Origin: Piper betle
Lineage: Eukaryota; Streptophyta; Magnoliopsida; Piperales; Piperaceae
DNA length: 64,000 nt
Assembly (NCBI GenBank): GCA_033002965.1
Contig: JAURVB010001837.1
Coordinates: 62,001 to 126,000, forward strand
Direction: 5' to 3'
The position numbers and the translations under genes were made by a program. The notes below the pieces were generated by a model. It was not told where the DNA came from. It searched no databases and worked only from the letters and a program-made list of their open reading frames with translations. How positions within the stretch are numbered: position 1 is the first letter of the stretch; every line of letters begins with the position of its first letter. Shown piece by piece: positions 46,265-59,019 of this stretch.

Positions 46265-47280
46265 AGAGCTTCAAACAATCCCCCTTCCAGTATACCACTT
46301 ATTAGTTCATAATAATATCTTAATTAAAACGTAGTATAAAGATTAGAAATACCAGCCTAAGTTTTCAATCTCCAAACAAGCCTTCGAACAACGAAGCTTG
46401 ATTACTAGAACCAAGCCTGTTTTCCACAACCTATCTCTCCTTCCCTGCAACTATCCAAGATATAATGTATGTACAAAAAATATGTGTTAAATATGAAGGG
46501 TATATCTCTTTATATCGGAGTCATGTACACAATATCTATCACTCGCACATAACGAAAGATATTCTCAATTCATAGGCACCACTAAATCTAATTTCTAACT
46601 TGCACATAAATTGTGATTCATTAAGAAAAATACGTAGAGAATATTATATGAAGAATAGGTCATTCAACTTGCAAAAACAAGGGAAAAAAGAAGTACAAAA
46701 AGTACCTATTAGGATACTTAAATGACTTAGATATTTACTCTCTACCCTAGAATATAGTGAAGATTACATATCCATAAAAAAATTTGACTTTATTTTTATT
46801 ATCCACATTATTCAGTCACAGAGACATAATAACGGTCATGACTCGAATATAGTTTTTAAAATAGTATTTCTTTCACACATATAGTACTTTTGCTTAACCA
46901 ATTATTGTTATTTTTTAGACATACCATATATTGTCGAATCATCCATAGTCGTAGGTAATATGTTAAAGAAAATAACTTTAATTAGTTATCTCAAATATAG
47001 TTGAAAGTCATTAAGGATAAGGGTACAAGGAATTATATGTGTTTCGATAATCTCACCCTGTAATGTTTATCATCATTGGCTTTATGAGATATATTATTGT
47101 GGATAACCATATTGACTATTATAAAAAAATTCTCATCTTAAACTCTATTAAGGAAATATACATGACTTAAAGTATTGATGTCTCATCTCTTAGTGATACA
47201 GAAGCATTAGAGGCGAATGCTTGGTGAGAAAGTCATTCATTTCATCTGGCATACTATTCATCTGGCATTCAAGGATCAAT
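46265..47280. other. AT-rich spacer, possibly LTR of the following copia remnant
   Basis: No gene seen. It lies downstream (in minus sense) of the copia RNase H remnant, so a decayed 3' LTR is plausible. No second copy is available in the window for comparison. Confidence 0.25.
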
Positions 47281-47711
47281 AATCATCTGATGTGTAGAGA
47301 TGTATTTTAGACTCACTTCTTTTTTGAACAATATTTCTAATGAAATTACACTTGATATCAATATGTTTGGTTTTGATATGATATGTGGGATCTATCATGT
47401 AAGTTAGTCCAGCCAAATTGTCGCAAAATATTGTCACTGGTTGTGGAGAAATTGTGACAACTCCCAAATATTGCAAAAATATGCTCAACTAAACACTTTC
47501 TTGAATTGCAATGGCAGAAGCTACAAATTTGACTTCCATTGTGGATAATGAAATTCAAATTTGTTTCTTTCTGGCCCATGAGATAGCTCCTCCATTAACT
47601 ACGAAAATGTATCATGAAGTGGATTTTCATTCTTTCATATCACCAGCCTAGTCAACATTAGTTTGCAAGCTAGTTGGAGAGCATCTGTAAGTGAGAGAAT
47701 GATGTGCAATT

Positions 47712-48822
47712 TGTAACACCCCAAATCCGGTCCATGCTCATGAACCGAACCGGCATGTTATAAGCCTCGGTTAGGTCGGCTAACCCAAACCCAACTCGTG
47801 CGGATCTAATCTGGGCGTCTTAAGATGAAGATATTACTCGTCATGCATGGATGAATGCACAAAATCCTAACATGATACTACAGGATGACATGCAAACTAA
47901 ATTACACACCATCACAATTACGATCAAAATCGATGAAAATTCTAAAATAAAATGGACAGAATTTCCCCTAAAAGTGCAATTAGGGTCACCCTGTCAAAAT
48001 ACTATATATAAACATATATGTAAACATGTATCTATACATCACGCAACTTCATTCACGCAATCTGTCATCATGTCTTAGCATTCAATCATGTCACATCATC
48101 ATGTCTTATCATCATCTCATGACATTCAATCATATCATATCATGTCTTAGCATTTCACAACATCCACAATATAATAGTATCATAAACAAAATATAACCTC
48201 TCAATCAACTGACATGTGTGCAAGCGACAACAATGCTCCTCCGTCCAAGCTAGCTCCTCTAACTCTGATTATTACCTACATATAGTATAAAGACACGACA
48301 GTAACAAGTGTTACTGGTCTGGGAAATAAAATAACTATAACAAGCTGGCTATGAGAGTAAACTCTCATATGAAAGAAAACCATATACTTCCTCAAGAACT
48401 CTCTGAAGGGCACTACTAAGGAGCCACTGGGCTGCAGACCCGGTAGCATCCCGAACTTACTGATCTGCTGCTGGTACTGTGCCACTCTCGGCACTTCTTT
48501 TTCAGTACTTCACGTGAAACTTTATCCTAAGCCCTCTCCTTACCTCCATATTTCTCCTGGCCTTGAGCACGAAGGTCGAGTACTCTCAGGCAGTTGCCTT
48601 TAGTACCCTTTGAACTACAAGTCTGAACATGCGTTGTACTTAACAGTACCCATATACCTCCACGTTCTCCGGGTGTGAGGAACTCAAACGCGGAGTTGTT
48701 AGGATCCCTCGGGAATGGAACAGTCCGTTGGCACTAATCTAGAGCCCGCTTTGACTGTCACGACATCCTCTGCATGGTATGTGCAGTCGATTTCTCCATC
48801 TCTCGTCTCACAGAAATGTGAA

Positions 48823-48864
<42 letters not shown>

Positions 48865-50673
48865 CTTGGGTAGGGAGTTATATAATAGGCCCGAAGGCAA
48901 CTTGTGGTGGATCTTGTTTTCGAAATCATCCTCGAAGGATCTCATCCTCGAGGGGTTATTAGTCCGAAAAACTATTCGGTTAAATGGCCCGAGTTAAGTG
49001 GGATCCGATAAAGCGCCACTTAACTCATCCTGTAGGCATTAAAACAAACATACAATAGAAAAGAGTAAAACGGACGAGTCCTAAACGGACCTGGTAGAAG
49101 CTCCAAGCGTGTCATCGCGCCTAGGTGGCGAGCTCCTACTCCGTACCTACACATCAAAACTAAATACTAACGCCCGCTAACTAAATGATGCATCAAATCC
49201 GACATGACCATCACACCACAATACAAACATCAACCATAACAATCAACAATTATAAATGTAAAAATAATTCCAGCTTATCCTATTAACACCTATTTTATTA
49301 TATTTCCTAAGTTACGTTGTACTTAGATTATCATACTCAAATTTACTTTACTTCATTAGCTCATTTAACCTTCATTCCTTGTTAATCACATCATGCATGT
49401 GTTTACTTCATTCATAATCTTAACATTCATCATAATAATTAATCAACCCTAGCATGCTATGTAAACAATTATCATCAATTTTAAATAAATCAATCAGAGG
49501 TAATTATACCTCACGTTGTTGACAATCGGCGACGGTTAAGGTTCTGTCGCGTGTCTCGGAACTCAAATTGGGCGCTCATCGGCATCCGAAGCTCGATCGG
49601 GCTTGGCTGGGTGAGCCCCGCGAAAGATCCGGTGAATTCCAGTGAATTCCAGAAATTTCGGTTTTCCGGCAGCTGCTGGCGGTTTTCCGGTGGCTTCAAG
49701 TGGTTTTCCGGCGACAATCGCCGACGGCGTCTACTGGCCGGAAAGTGGTCGTGTTGGGTACCCTTGGAACCGGCTCGGCGAGCCCGACTCATCTATGAGG
49801 TCGACGCGGCCAATGGAGGCGGCGGCTCACCGAAAAAAGGCTAAGATGGAGTGGTGGCGATGGGTCGCTAGATCCGGTCGGCCAGGCCGGCGATGGCCTC
49901 CGCTCCGATCTAGAAAGGCGGCTGAGGGGTTGAGGGTGCCGAGGCGACTGCTGGATCGCGGCGGCGACGGTGCCTGACAGCACGATTGGCGACGGAAGCA
50001 TGATGCAAAGGCACGGCTTCCTCGCATTGCGGCAGCTAGCTCGTGGCCGGCCTGCTCGGGGCGGCAGGGCGACGCCGTGGCCGGGCTGGTCGGCGTCGAT
50101 CAGCGGCCAGGCGGCGTCAGTCGTGGCGGCGGTGGCGCGCGAACAGGAGCGGCGCGGCGGTTAGGGTTTGGGAGTGGGGGAGAAAAAGTCGGGGTGAAAA
50201 CTTAGTTGGGTGGCAAACTCGTAAATAATACTTGACTCTTCCCTAGCTCGAGTCAAGTATCATAACTAACTCGAAGTAAATCCTTAAAAAATCCATAAAA
50301 ATCGGGAAAAATCCCATAAAATCAAACAAACACTAAAACATCATAATGATATGCTCTAAGACTATCAACCCACCCAAACTACCCGTAATGCGTCCTAACG
50401 CGATAAACGGCCCAATACTAATTCTATGATCCACTATATATATAATAATAATAAAAAATAAATTGCATGCCTTCATATGCTCTGATAACTCATTCTTTTC
50501 TGCTGTGTTCATGACGTCATCATCGTATACTTGGGTACGCATGACCCTCATAGCTCATACACGCGACTGGCGTCGGCTCAGTGCATGTATTCTGAAACTG
50601 ACTCAACTCAAAAATAACAGTCGAACCGACCGGTTCTGAATATAAAACCCTGACTCGAATTGCGGGTTTTACA
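47712..50673 (-). mobile_element. Solo LTR C, 2.96 kb, inserted in the copia remnant
   Basis: + strand ends are TGTAACACCCC and GGGTTTTACA. Flanking pentamers are CAATT (47707-47711) and CAATC (50674-50678), a 5-bp target duplication with one change. It aligns closely with copy A, including the region around 'CAAGTATACGATGATGACGTCATGAACACAGCAGAA' on the minus strand. GC-rich tract 49510-50170, palindrome 50231-50257, (TA)n at 48826-48862. Confidence 0.82.
48826..48862. repeat. (TA)n microsatellite inside solo LTR C
   Basis: About 18 TA dinucleotides. The same position in copies A and B has only a short TATATATA, so the run expanded in this copy. Confidence 0.9.
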
Positions 50674-51199
50674 CAATCCCTTTGAGGTAAAGTAGAATCC
50701 TCTTCATAGCTTTCCAATGACCTTGGGTTGGATTGATATATGCTTACTAATCCAACAGCAAAGGCTACGTAAAGATGTGGGCAAATCATTGTATACATCA
50801 AGCTTCTAATAGCATTGAGTATGAGATGTTGGACATTTTCTGTTTTTTCCTCAGAAGTCAATTCGTACAATTTAAAATTTTCATCTTTTATTATTGGAGT
50901 ATCTATTGGGTGACAATTGTGCATTTTGAACTATTCCAATATCTTATTGATATAAGATTATCGAGAAAGAGATAAAGTTCTCTTTGAACGATCTTTCTGA
51001 ATTTTCACATTAAGTATGAATTCAGCTTCACCAATGTCTTTTATTTCAAAATTTGAGGACAACCATTCTTTAATAGAAATTAGATAATCATTATTATTCT
51101 CAACTAGCAAAATATCCTCAATGTAAAGAAAGAGAATTACAAATAAAATTTTTGAACGTTTGATATAAATACAATGATTGTTGTATGCATGCTCTCAAG

Positions 51200-52135
51200 T
51201 GTGCTTAACCAACTAAACAAATCTTAGTAATTATTATTGGGTAAGTCTTAAAAAAGATACATGACATGGGAGAGTTATTGATCCTTTGTTTAACTTGTCA
51301 AACTTGAAATTGAAAATGGTTGGATATTTTGACTTAGAATACAAGGTTTGTGTTTGGAGGTGGCATAATTTATTCAAAAAGTAAGAAACATTAATATATT
51401 GGTCAATACATCTATGGAGGCAAATAAGATTGCAGTCATTTTGACTACTATGGAGGTCATTTATCTCATAATATTTGATGAAAAGTTTACAAGTGATTTT
51501 TCGTATGGAGGGACAAGTTGTTATGTTATTGTTATAAGGGAGATTTCTTAATGTCACTTCAAGGCCAACACATATAAGAAAAATACCATTATATCTGAGA
51601 TATATTTAAGATGATGAAAAAGGTATCAACTAAAATTATTATACAGATTCATTTAATAAAATATTTGGTTTTTGTGTTGTTCGGAATATGGGTTCAGTCC
51701 CTTCTTGATTAAATTGCTATTCTAAATGAAATTGGATGTCATTATTTTATTATCAGTTTGATGTGTATGCACTGTTATTTATTTACCAGTTTGATGTGTG
51801 TACATTGTGATTTGTTTACTAGTTTGATGCATGTGCATTATTATTTATTTGGTGGTTGGTGGGTGCACAATTATTTAATAACTGATAAGATGTGTGAGCA
51901 TGGTGTGGTTACACAATTATTATCGGTTAGACACGAGTGGATAATTATCATTTACTGGTAAGATGCGTAGGCATGGTGCGAGTGCACGATACTATAATGA
52001 CGATTTTACATTCTCAAGCTTTTGAACTAAACGTGTGTATATTATGGAGGCCTTGGTTAACTACATGCATATACAAATATGAAGATAGAAGTGATACTTA
52101 AGATCATAGCTATATGATAAATATTTTGAAACCCA
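51200..52135. other. AT-rich stretch, possible end of another copia element
   Basis: No intact gene. Near 51610-51680 the + strand has a weakly RNase H-tail-like frame (KVSTKI..), followed farther on by a copia-like polypurine tract at 52138. Support is weak. Confidence 0.25.
51755..51853 (+). repeat. 33-bp tandem repeat, three copies
   Basis: AGTTTGATG starts at 51755, 51788 and 51821, each unit ending TTATTTATTTACC or similar. A degenerate fourth part follows. Confidence 0.75.
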
Positions 52136-52136
52136 A

Positions 52137-52150
52137 GTGGGAGATTATTA
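52137..52150 (+). other. Copia-like polypurine tract / LTR start candidate
   Basis: CCAAGTGGGAGATTATTAGAATTA resembles the polypurine tract and LTR start of the 35-46 kb copia element (TAAGTGGGAGAT/TGTTAATA). No matching second LTR lies in the window. Confidence 0.35.
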
Positions 52151-53825
52151 GAATTATAGTTACAAAACCATTTATCATTTAATGGTTATGTATTTACTAG
52201 GTTTACCAAATATAATTATATATTGTGTATTATAAGACCCTGCAGCCAATCAACATCCTACTAGGTAGGAGTTTTTGATAACTCTTAACCTTACGTCTTA
52301 TTATAAAATAAATAAATATAAAATAAAGAGATACCTAATATTAATATAGGTAACTCCTAACTTTACATATTATGATGTGGTGATTGAATGCTGGCGCTAG
52401 GATGGGAAGGGAACACCTAATGGTGTTTATATATACTTTTATGATTTTACAAACGAGACATGCTAAGTAGATCCCAACGGATCGCAAACTAATCACTTAT
52501 ATAAATGATTCTTTTATACTTAGTTTTAATACACTTGTCCTTATATATCTATGAGAGATTTCAAGTCCTCGCACTTTAGGGGAAGCATGTTAAGTATGTT
52601 ATAATTTCGTTATATTATTTTATTATGCATTTCTATTTATATTTTCTTGGAAGTTACTTGTATCTAGTACTATTATTGGAAATTTTTGTGATTATAGTTG
52701 GTTACAAATCAAGTGTTTTGAACTTAAATTTTTTTCCATTTTATAAATTTCTGATTTCACATATACAACTACCACAAATTCTATTTATCTTTCATCTAAT
52801 GTCATTCGTTCTTTGTTTGATCACTAGGTTTCTTAGGTTATTTCCTATTTGTTTTGACTTTGTAGTGGAAGCTTGAATTCTCTAAAGATTTTATGGGTGT
52901 TTTGAGGATGAAAGCTGAGAAGTTTGATTGTTCAATGTGGTTTTTTGTTTTGGACAACTTAATTAAGTTCTCTTTTGCGGGCTCCATTGTGGTATTGTGA
53001 GGCAAATTCTGGGAATGATGTAAAATGAAAGCATTGATGCCAATGCACTTGTTTTGTCCTACAAGATTTGTTAAACAATGATTCATCATTTTCTGAGACA
53101 TGTTTAATTGAAATACACTTAAAATTATGTGTATTTGGAGATTTTGATGGTTTCTTTAGAAACTTACCTTCGATTATATTGCATAATAATCAGAAAATGG
53201 AGAAAGAGGAACCAGATCAACTTGCATGAAGGTAATGCAACCTAATTTTCAAAATGTTTCTTATGTTAAGCTTAGTTGATGTCTACTACTAGTATTAGCT
53301 TAAATTTTGCACCCTTCTCTATTGTAACTAGCTTTTTTTTTTTTTTGAAGTAGGGTAATGCACGTTTTGTCATAATTTTATGTACATCCATACACGACCT
53401 GAGAATGTTGTATTGATTACCTAATTTTTAATAATTTGTTTGTTATATTATGTATCTTCAAATGCGCAGTTCTACAATTGTAGCGTTTACTTATGAAGCT
53501 TTCCAACCAGATGATACATTTTGTATTGATGAAGCCAAATTGATTTCCTCTAAAGAAGAGAAAGTCAATGAAGGATGTTCGGGTAATTTTTATCGTGGGA
53601 GGTAAAATTATGTACTTTGGATTTTTGTTGTTTTTACTAGACATCTTGTTTACGAGCATTCATTTCTTATTGTTTCTAGTTACGAGGTTGTAAAAATAAC
53701 AGAGAATGAGTTGGAAGGTACCTTGGTGAACATTTCCAGGGTGAGGTTTGAGAGAGAAACTTACGTTTAGAATTATATGCATGAGCATGATATTCTCCGT
53801 ACAGATTTAAAGTTGGGTAACTAAT
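52151..53825. other. AT-rich intergenic region
   Basis: No gene recognised. 53225-53270 shares, inverted, the 'AAAATTAGGTTGCATTACCTT' phrase found near 18325 and 20310. Confidence 0.3.
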
Positions 53826-53829
53826 TGCA

Positions 53830-54060
53830 TTATCTTGATTAGGCTTTGATTTCGTTATATGATTTGCGAGTGTTGAACCTTTGATGAATTCATTCACAAT
53901 CGCTTTATCTATTATTAAAGCACCAAAAACTACACAATAAACATTTTCCATCATTTAATTATTCAAATAAGATAATAAACAAACAAACTATCTTTAAGGT
54001 AATACTTAACTTGACTATATTTTTGTTCAATTATGACAAAAGGTGAATTTCTCTTCAAAT
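53830..54060. repeat. Dispersed AT-rich repeat, copy 3
   Basis: Matches 15740-16060 through 'GAACCTT', 'TTCaCAATcgCTTTaTCtaTTATTAaAGCACC', 'CTACACAATAAACA', 'TAAGATAATAAaCAAA' and 'TTCAATTATGaCAAAA'. Confidence 0.5.
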
Positions 54061-56098
54061 TTTTCCCTAAAAATATTATCATTTGTTTCTTTCTTGAAAC
54101 ATGCACGACTATTTTTATGCCGTGAAGACTCGAAACAAATGGTAAGGATTACTCAATGCATAGAGCCTCGTACAAACAATCAAACGCGAAAGTACAAAGA
54201 AATACCAATTGAACTTGTCAACCTATGGAAATTAAAGAAATTTTAAAACTATGAACGCACAACTCTCTACACAATTTTCTTTGTTTTATTTTATTTTTTC
54301 AATGTGAGTTGCAATTTTGAATGTTATTTACTTGCTTTAGGTTTAAATCTGATTTTAAGTTATATTTCTAATTTTAATTGTAATTTTGCTTTAAATTGAA
54401 CTACTATTTATTGACAATTTGTTAATATTTGTTTCTTTATTGCTTCACTAATCAATTTGTTAATATTTGTTTCTTTATTTCTCATTATTTCTTTATATAT
54501 ATAGTTTTTTTATGAATGAGAGGTTTTCATATTTTTTAGAAGAATCATATTTCGATATACTTTAAATTAAAACTGTTAAATAATTGTTCTTTAAAGAAGG
54601 CTTAAAAATTAATTCGATGGTTTTGAATGTAATTATTTATGTTTCTTTAAATATATCCACTATTGTATTTCACTAATTCCATAATTGTATTTACCTTAAC
54701 TACCCTTAGTTTAGTACCTATAATGAGACCCAAAACCAATAGGCTGAATTCACTAATGGAAAAAGAAGCTTCAACCCCTTTTATAGAACCCCTTCTTCTA
54801 CTGATGCCATAGACCGAATATTCCCTTCCCTCCTTTTGACTTGGAGGCCTAACAACTTAGTACTATAATTTCTACAACTCTCATCTTATTCCAGATTCCT
54901 ACTCCTAGTCTTCCTAACTGCCTAAGAGCCCCTGATTGCAAACAGAGGAAAGATCCAAGCAGTGGAGCGGATAAAGCGCAAATTTCCCAGGCTAGAAGTC
55001 CCTGCCCTTAGATTAGCAAGCTTTAGATAGAAATTTCCTTACAGTAATGAGGAAATTGCACAAAATCATTGCATTTGTTATCAAAAGTTGAGCTCTTCAC
55101 AATGCTTAGTCTATGATTCAATTACCAGTCCTGAACTCAATTACCAATCATTGTCACCGAAATTTTTGGTGAAAGGCTGAAATTTGGTTTGTCACCGAAA
55201 ATTTTAGTTATAAAAGCTTTTGCGGGTTAGATATGGATCACATATGGTATAATCTTTATTTGACCCGAATCCGAAAATCCAAAATCAAATCACACGCAAA
55301 TCTAAAAATTATATTCATTTTATTTACCATATTTATATCGGACCCAAAATTGCTCACTCATATCCAACTCAATGAACTAAAATAATATAAATTTTAATAT
55401 AAAAATATATTAAATATAATAAAAAATATTATTTTTAAAATATTTTTAAATATAATTTTACAAAATATTATCTATAATAGTTGGATCATCCCAAATTCGT
55501 ATCTGATTTAAATATTTTCATATATATTGTGTCTAAAAATTCTAAAACCATGTTTAATCTGTAACTCTTTTGGATTAGATATACACAAGTCGGATTTAGA
55601 TCGGATTTGTGGATATCGGATTTTCGAACCCATCCCTATTTTATTCAAAATCCAAGGGTTCTTCTCATCTTCATCTCCCCTCGTACTTGCACGCAATTCC
55701 TCTCAAATGCGTGAAGAATAAGTAAAAATTAAAATTGTACTTCGAAGGAAGAAGTCTATTTTTCAAGGGTAATTAGGTGCATTATCTGGCATGTGTTTTA
55801 TCCGGAGATGTGGTATTGTATGGGGTACTGATCATATAAAAGGCTTGTAGGCGAGTAAATTAGACAGTCGACATATGAGAGGACTTCGGGGCGGATATGA
55901 AGAAAGGTACTCTGTATGGTTTCGATTTCAATCATATCATGAAAGTTTGTTTTATTTATTTATTTATTTTCAATCATTCCTTCGAGTTGATCTTTACTAC
56001 TAATTGACGAATGCTGGCATCAATCATCGATATTTTGATTAGCCCATCTGAGCAAACTAATGTAATAGTAAGGTGCAATAAACGTACTGTGCTATGCT
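54061..56098. other. AT-rich spacer with a possible MITE remnant
   Basis: No gene recognised. 55226-55650 runs from 'GCGGGTTAGATATGGATC' to 'CGGATTTTCGAACCCATCCCTA', an imperfect inverted-end arrangement typical of some hAT-type MITEs. Boundaries are unsure. Confidence 0.3.
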
Positions 56099-57365
56099 AA
56101 TCAACGTCGCTTCTGAAAGTGCTCAAGAAAAGACGGGCGTGACAGGCCAAAGATTAGCAACCTTCCACGACAGAAACAACAGTCCATTGGCGGTGGCTCA
56201 TGACCTATTCCATCAACGAATAACTTAATTCTTAGAATTTAAGGCTTCTTATTGCTTCCTTGTCATCTTATAAGTGGACATCTTAATTCCATGGACCGTA
56301 CAGTAAACAAAATCACTAAACTTGAAGATCAGAAGGGTAGAAAATTAAGAAGCCTCGAGGTCAAGAAGCTGGCCTGAAAAATTTAGGCACCCATCAATTA
56401 TCCTATGCAGGGGAAAATGCACACTAGATAAATAAACATTCAAAATATGATCCCACGAAGTACGTTTCTTTTTTTTCCAACAAGCACTTGTGATAAAGAG
56501 AAACTTGAGCGTTTGACATTCACCCAATTAGCTGGTCATCTATGTTGACCAAAGTACATCAATTCCATGTTTGTTTCAATGACGATATATAAAAGTGAAG
56601 CAAATGACTAAATGACTAATTGAGATTTTAATGAAGCCGTGGATGGTAAAGTCGGCGATAAAGTAATGATCCTGTTTTAATAGCTCCGAATAAATTAAAT
56701 AAATGTATTAAAACACATGAGTGATTGTCTTTCTCTAGCCCTTATTTAATTGGAGAGCGAATAACTCTAATGTGATCTCATAGCTTCTCATGAACAAGAT
56801 TTTTAGTCAGTCTACTTGGGGTGACCTCATAGTTCTCACGGGACGTAGATGATGGGGTTCGTCAATAGATTTTCCTTCCTTTTCTCTCGTATAACAATCA
56901 CTAAATATACCATTCTTGATTGTCTATTCATGTTGATGTTAGAGGGTTTGGTCGCACAATGGATTAAACGGGAGAGAAAGGGGTTTTTGGGAGGGGTTTG
57001 AGATCCCAAGTGACAAATGCTGGTCTCTAGCTGGCACCATTCCTGATAAGTCATAAGGTGCTCGAGAGAGACGTCTTGAATTGAACGTTGGTATCAGGAA
57101 TTTGTAGCCTGCATATATTGTCAACAATGGTGGGGAGCTTTGATGTATGTATGGAGATTTGCCGGCATGCAAATCCAGGTCTAGAAATGACAAATTAAGG
57201 TACAGGTGCCCACATGAGTAAACAAAGATCTAAATAGGGTTGGCAACCACTCAAGCCGAGTCGAACTTTCTAGGCTTATTTGAATTAAGCACTTGCATTA
57301 GTACTATTTTGCTTAGTATTCTAACATAATTTTACAAATTTATAAGAATGCATCTTTTTATAATG

Positions 57366-57640
57366 TTTTTACAAAGGGCGTGGATGCGACGGAGGACGAG
57401 GGCACAGGCGGGGCTTGGTGGTGGGCGTGGGCACAATGGAGGATGCGGGCACAGGCGGGGGCTCAGTGGTGGGCGCAGGGGCAAAGGAGAGTGCAGATGC
57501 AAACAGGGGCTCGGCGGTGGGCACAGGCATGGGCATAGAGGGCGTGAGCACAGCTGAGTGCACTGGCAGGGGGCTCGGTGGTGGGCGCAGTGTCAGCGAC
57601 GGAGCACAGTGGTGGCGACAATGGCATAGACGCCAGTGTG
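57366..57640 (+). repeat. 48-bp GC-rich minisatellite (copy 1)
   Basis: About five degenerate units around 'GGGGGCTCGGTGGTGGGCGCAGG' at a 48-base period. The corresponding array in copy 2 is at about 61740-61990. Gly-rich or Pro-rich frames on either strand follow from the repeat and carry no family signal. Confidence 0.7.
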
Positions 57641-57690
57641 AGGGAGGAAGAGAAGTTTTATTTTTTTTTGAGATATGTAAGAAATTTTTC

Positions 57691-57697
<7 letters not shown>

Positions 57698-57722
<25 letters not shown>
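57698..57722. repeat. (TA)n microsatellite
   Basis: TA run. The equivalent run in copy 2 at about 62061-62090 differs in length. Confidence 0.85.
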
Positions 57723-57724
<2 letters not shown>

Positions 57725-58390
57725 TCATTAATAAAATGAGAACTCAATATTGGCTTAAGAATAAGAGTTGGAGGATCAATTAATTAAAATACAAAAAAAT
57801 ACACAATACTTACCTAAGATTAAAAATTGGAGAATTAGCCAATTAAAGTACAATTTTTTTAAAAAATATAATAAAAATTTCTCTTATAATAAGTTTAAAT
57901 CTCGTTAACCTCAATTTCTTTAAAAATAATAACAATATCTTTAATGGTAGAAAGTCACGGGTTAAAACCCGATTGACCTCAACATCTAAATTCTTACTAA
58001 TAAGAGTCTTTTTAATTGTATTAAAAAATATAATATAAAATAAAATGATCATAATATTAAAAAAATAAATAATTATAATTTATCTTTTAATTTAAATAGG
58101 ATATATCTTTACAATCAATCATAGTCTATATCTAAGATATTAAATTATTACAATCTATATCATTATTCAATAAAATTTTATTTAAAAATTAAAATTTATT
58201 TGACATAGGTCTCAAATACTAGAGCAAATTCCCTATAATATTTTTTTAATTGGTTGAAATCACCTTAATTAATAGCGTTTAAAAAATAATAGTATTAATT
58301 AAATTAATCTCCTCCAATTAAGAGGATTTACACTAACTAATAAATTACCAAAGACAGCTTGTTGTAGTATTGCTACAGTAAATCACTGGC

Positions 58391-58400
58391 TATATATACA
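58391..58400 (+). promoter_or_regulatory. TATA-like box conserved in both duplication copies
   Basis: TATATATACA in 'CACTGGCTATATATACAAGG', 250 bases before a short ATG frame at 58651. It is identical in copy 2 near 62759-62768. Whether it drives transcription is unknown. Confidence 0.3.
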
Positions 58401-58650
58401 AGGAGCCTGAGCTGCTGATCAAATATCTATACAAACCGGAGGTTGGCTAAGGCTCGGACTCATCTAGTGAGCGATCGAGCTAAGCCGAGCCCAGGGCGGG
58501 GCGCATTGTCGGTATCAGGGTTGAAGTTGATAAAGGGATTCCATATCCTTGCGGTACGTTATGTACCTTTCACGGGGTCAATAATAGATGACAATTTTCT
58601 CACTTTGTTAAAAGTTGGAAGCTGCATATTAGAATTAGCCAAGTTCTTCC

Positions 58651-58719
58651 ATGACCAATGATAGCAACATTACCCAAATCAAGAGCCAAATTGAAGCTCT
58701 CCACTTAAACGTTTGTCAG
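58651..58719 (+). other. Possible short first exon
   Basis: From ATG at 58651 the frame reads MTNDSNITQIKSQIEALHLN then VCQ, ending at CAG/GTATGA, a plausible splice donor. It is conserved without change in copy 2 (63019-63087). A TATA-like box lies upstream. No downstream exon or family was identified, so this is a suggestion only. Confidence 0.2.
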
Positions 58720-58747
58720 GTATGATAATGTTGAATTGCACTGTTAT

Positions 58748-58859
58748 GGTCATGGGTAAGGTTTAATGAGCCTGTTATTGGGTATTGGGGAACTGGGCAA
58801 TTAACTCTAATTACCCGATACCCAACAACGGCCATATATATTATTCCTTACCCGTGACC
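58748..58859. mobile_element. 112-bp hairpin MITE-like element
   Basis: GGTCATGGGTAAGG at the left and CCTTACCCGTGACC at the right are inverted, as are GTTATTGGGTATTGGG and ATACCCAACAACGG further in. Present in copy 2 at 63116-63227. Confidence 0.6.
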
Positions 58860-59019
58860 TAAACCGGTGTAGATTGTTTATGCCTATAAACGTCCCATCT
58901 TGAAGATGAGGACACCGTTCTGTGTTTGCTTGGAGCTCCTTTACGATGGGTGATATATCTGTATCTTCTTCTCGCACGTCTCTATGTGATGTAGAGTCGT
59001 GAACTGCAAATTCGAGCAT
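58834..59019 (-). other. Small minus-strand ORF conserved in both copies
   Basis: ATG at 59019 opens MLEFAVHDSTSHRDVREEDT and continues with QANTERCPHLQDGTFIGINN into the hairpin MITE. In copy 2 (ATG at 63387) the few differences leave the frame open (for example I to V). No family recognised. Openness after duplication may be chance if the duplication is recent. Confidence 0.2.

Larger units (their letters stand above)
47281..51170 (-). pseudogene. Copia retrotransposon remnant (reverse transcriptase to RNase H), interrupted
   Basis: Minus-strand fragments in order: near 51130-51000 a reverse transcriptase piece with the EDILLVENNN-type catalytic region (DD replaced by ED) and KDIGEAE. 50924-50674 contains CHPIDTPIIKDENFKLYELT, SLMYTMICPHLYVAFAVG and VSIYQSNPRSLE. 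After the solo LTR come RNase H pieces at about 47690-47300 with GGAISWA, AIQESVWL, FCDNLAGLTYMIDPTYHIKT and KHIDIKCNFIRNIV. It is a different copia family from the 35-46 kb element. Many stops; non-functional. Confidence 0.8.

Noticed and set aside
57348..57783. Gly-rich protein genes in the minisatellite
   Set aside because: Frames follow the 48-base repeat (a multiple of three) and lack a start, signal peptide or promoter specific to them.
58443..58661. 72-codon frame conserved in both duplication copies
   Set aside because: It starts with TTG, not ATG, and its openness is explained by the recent duplication; no family match.
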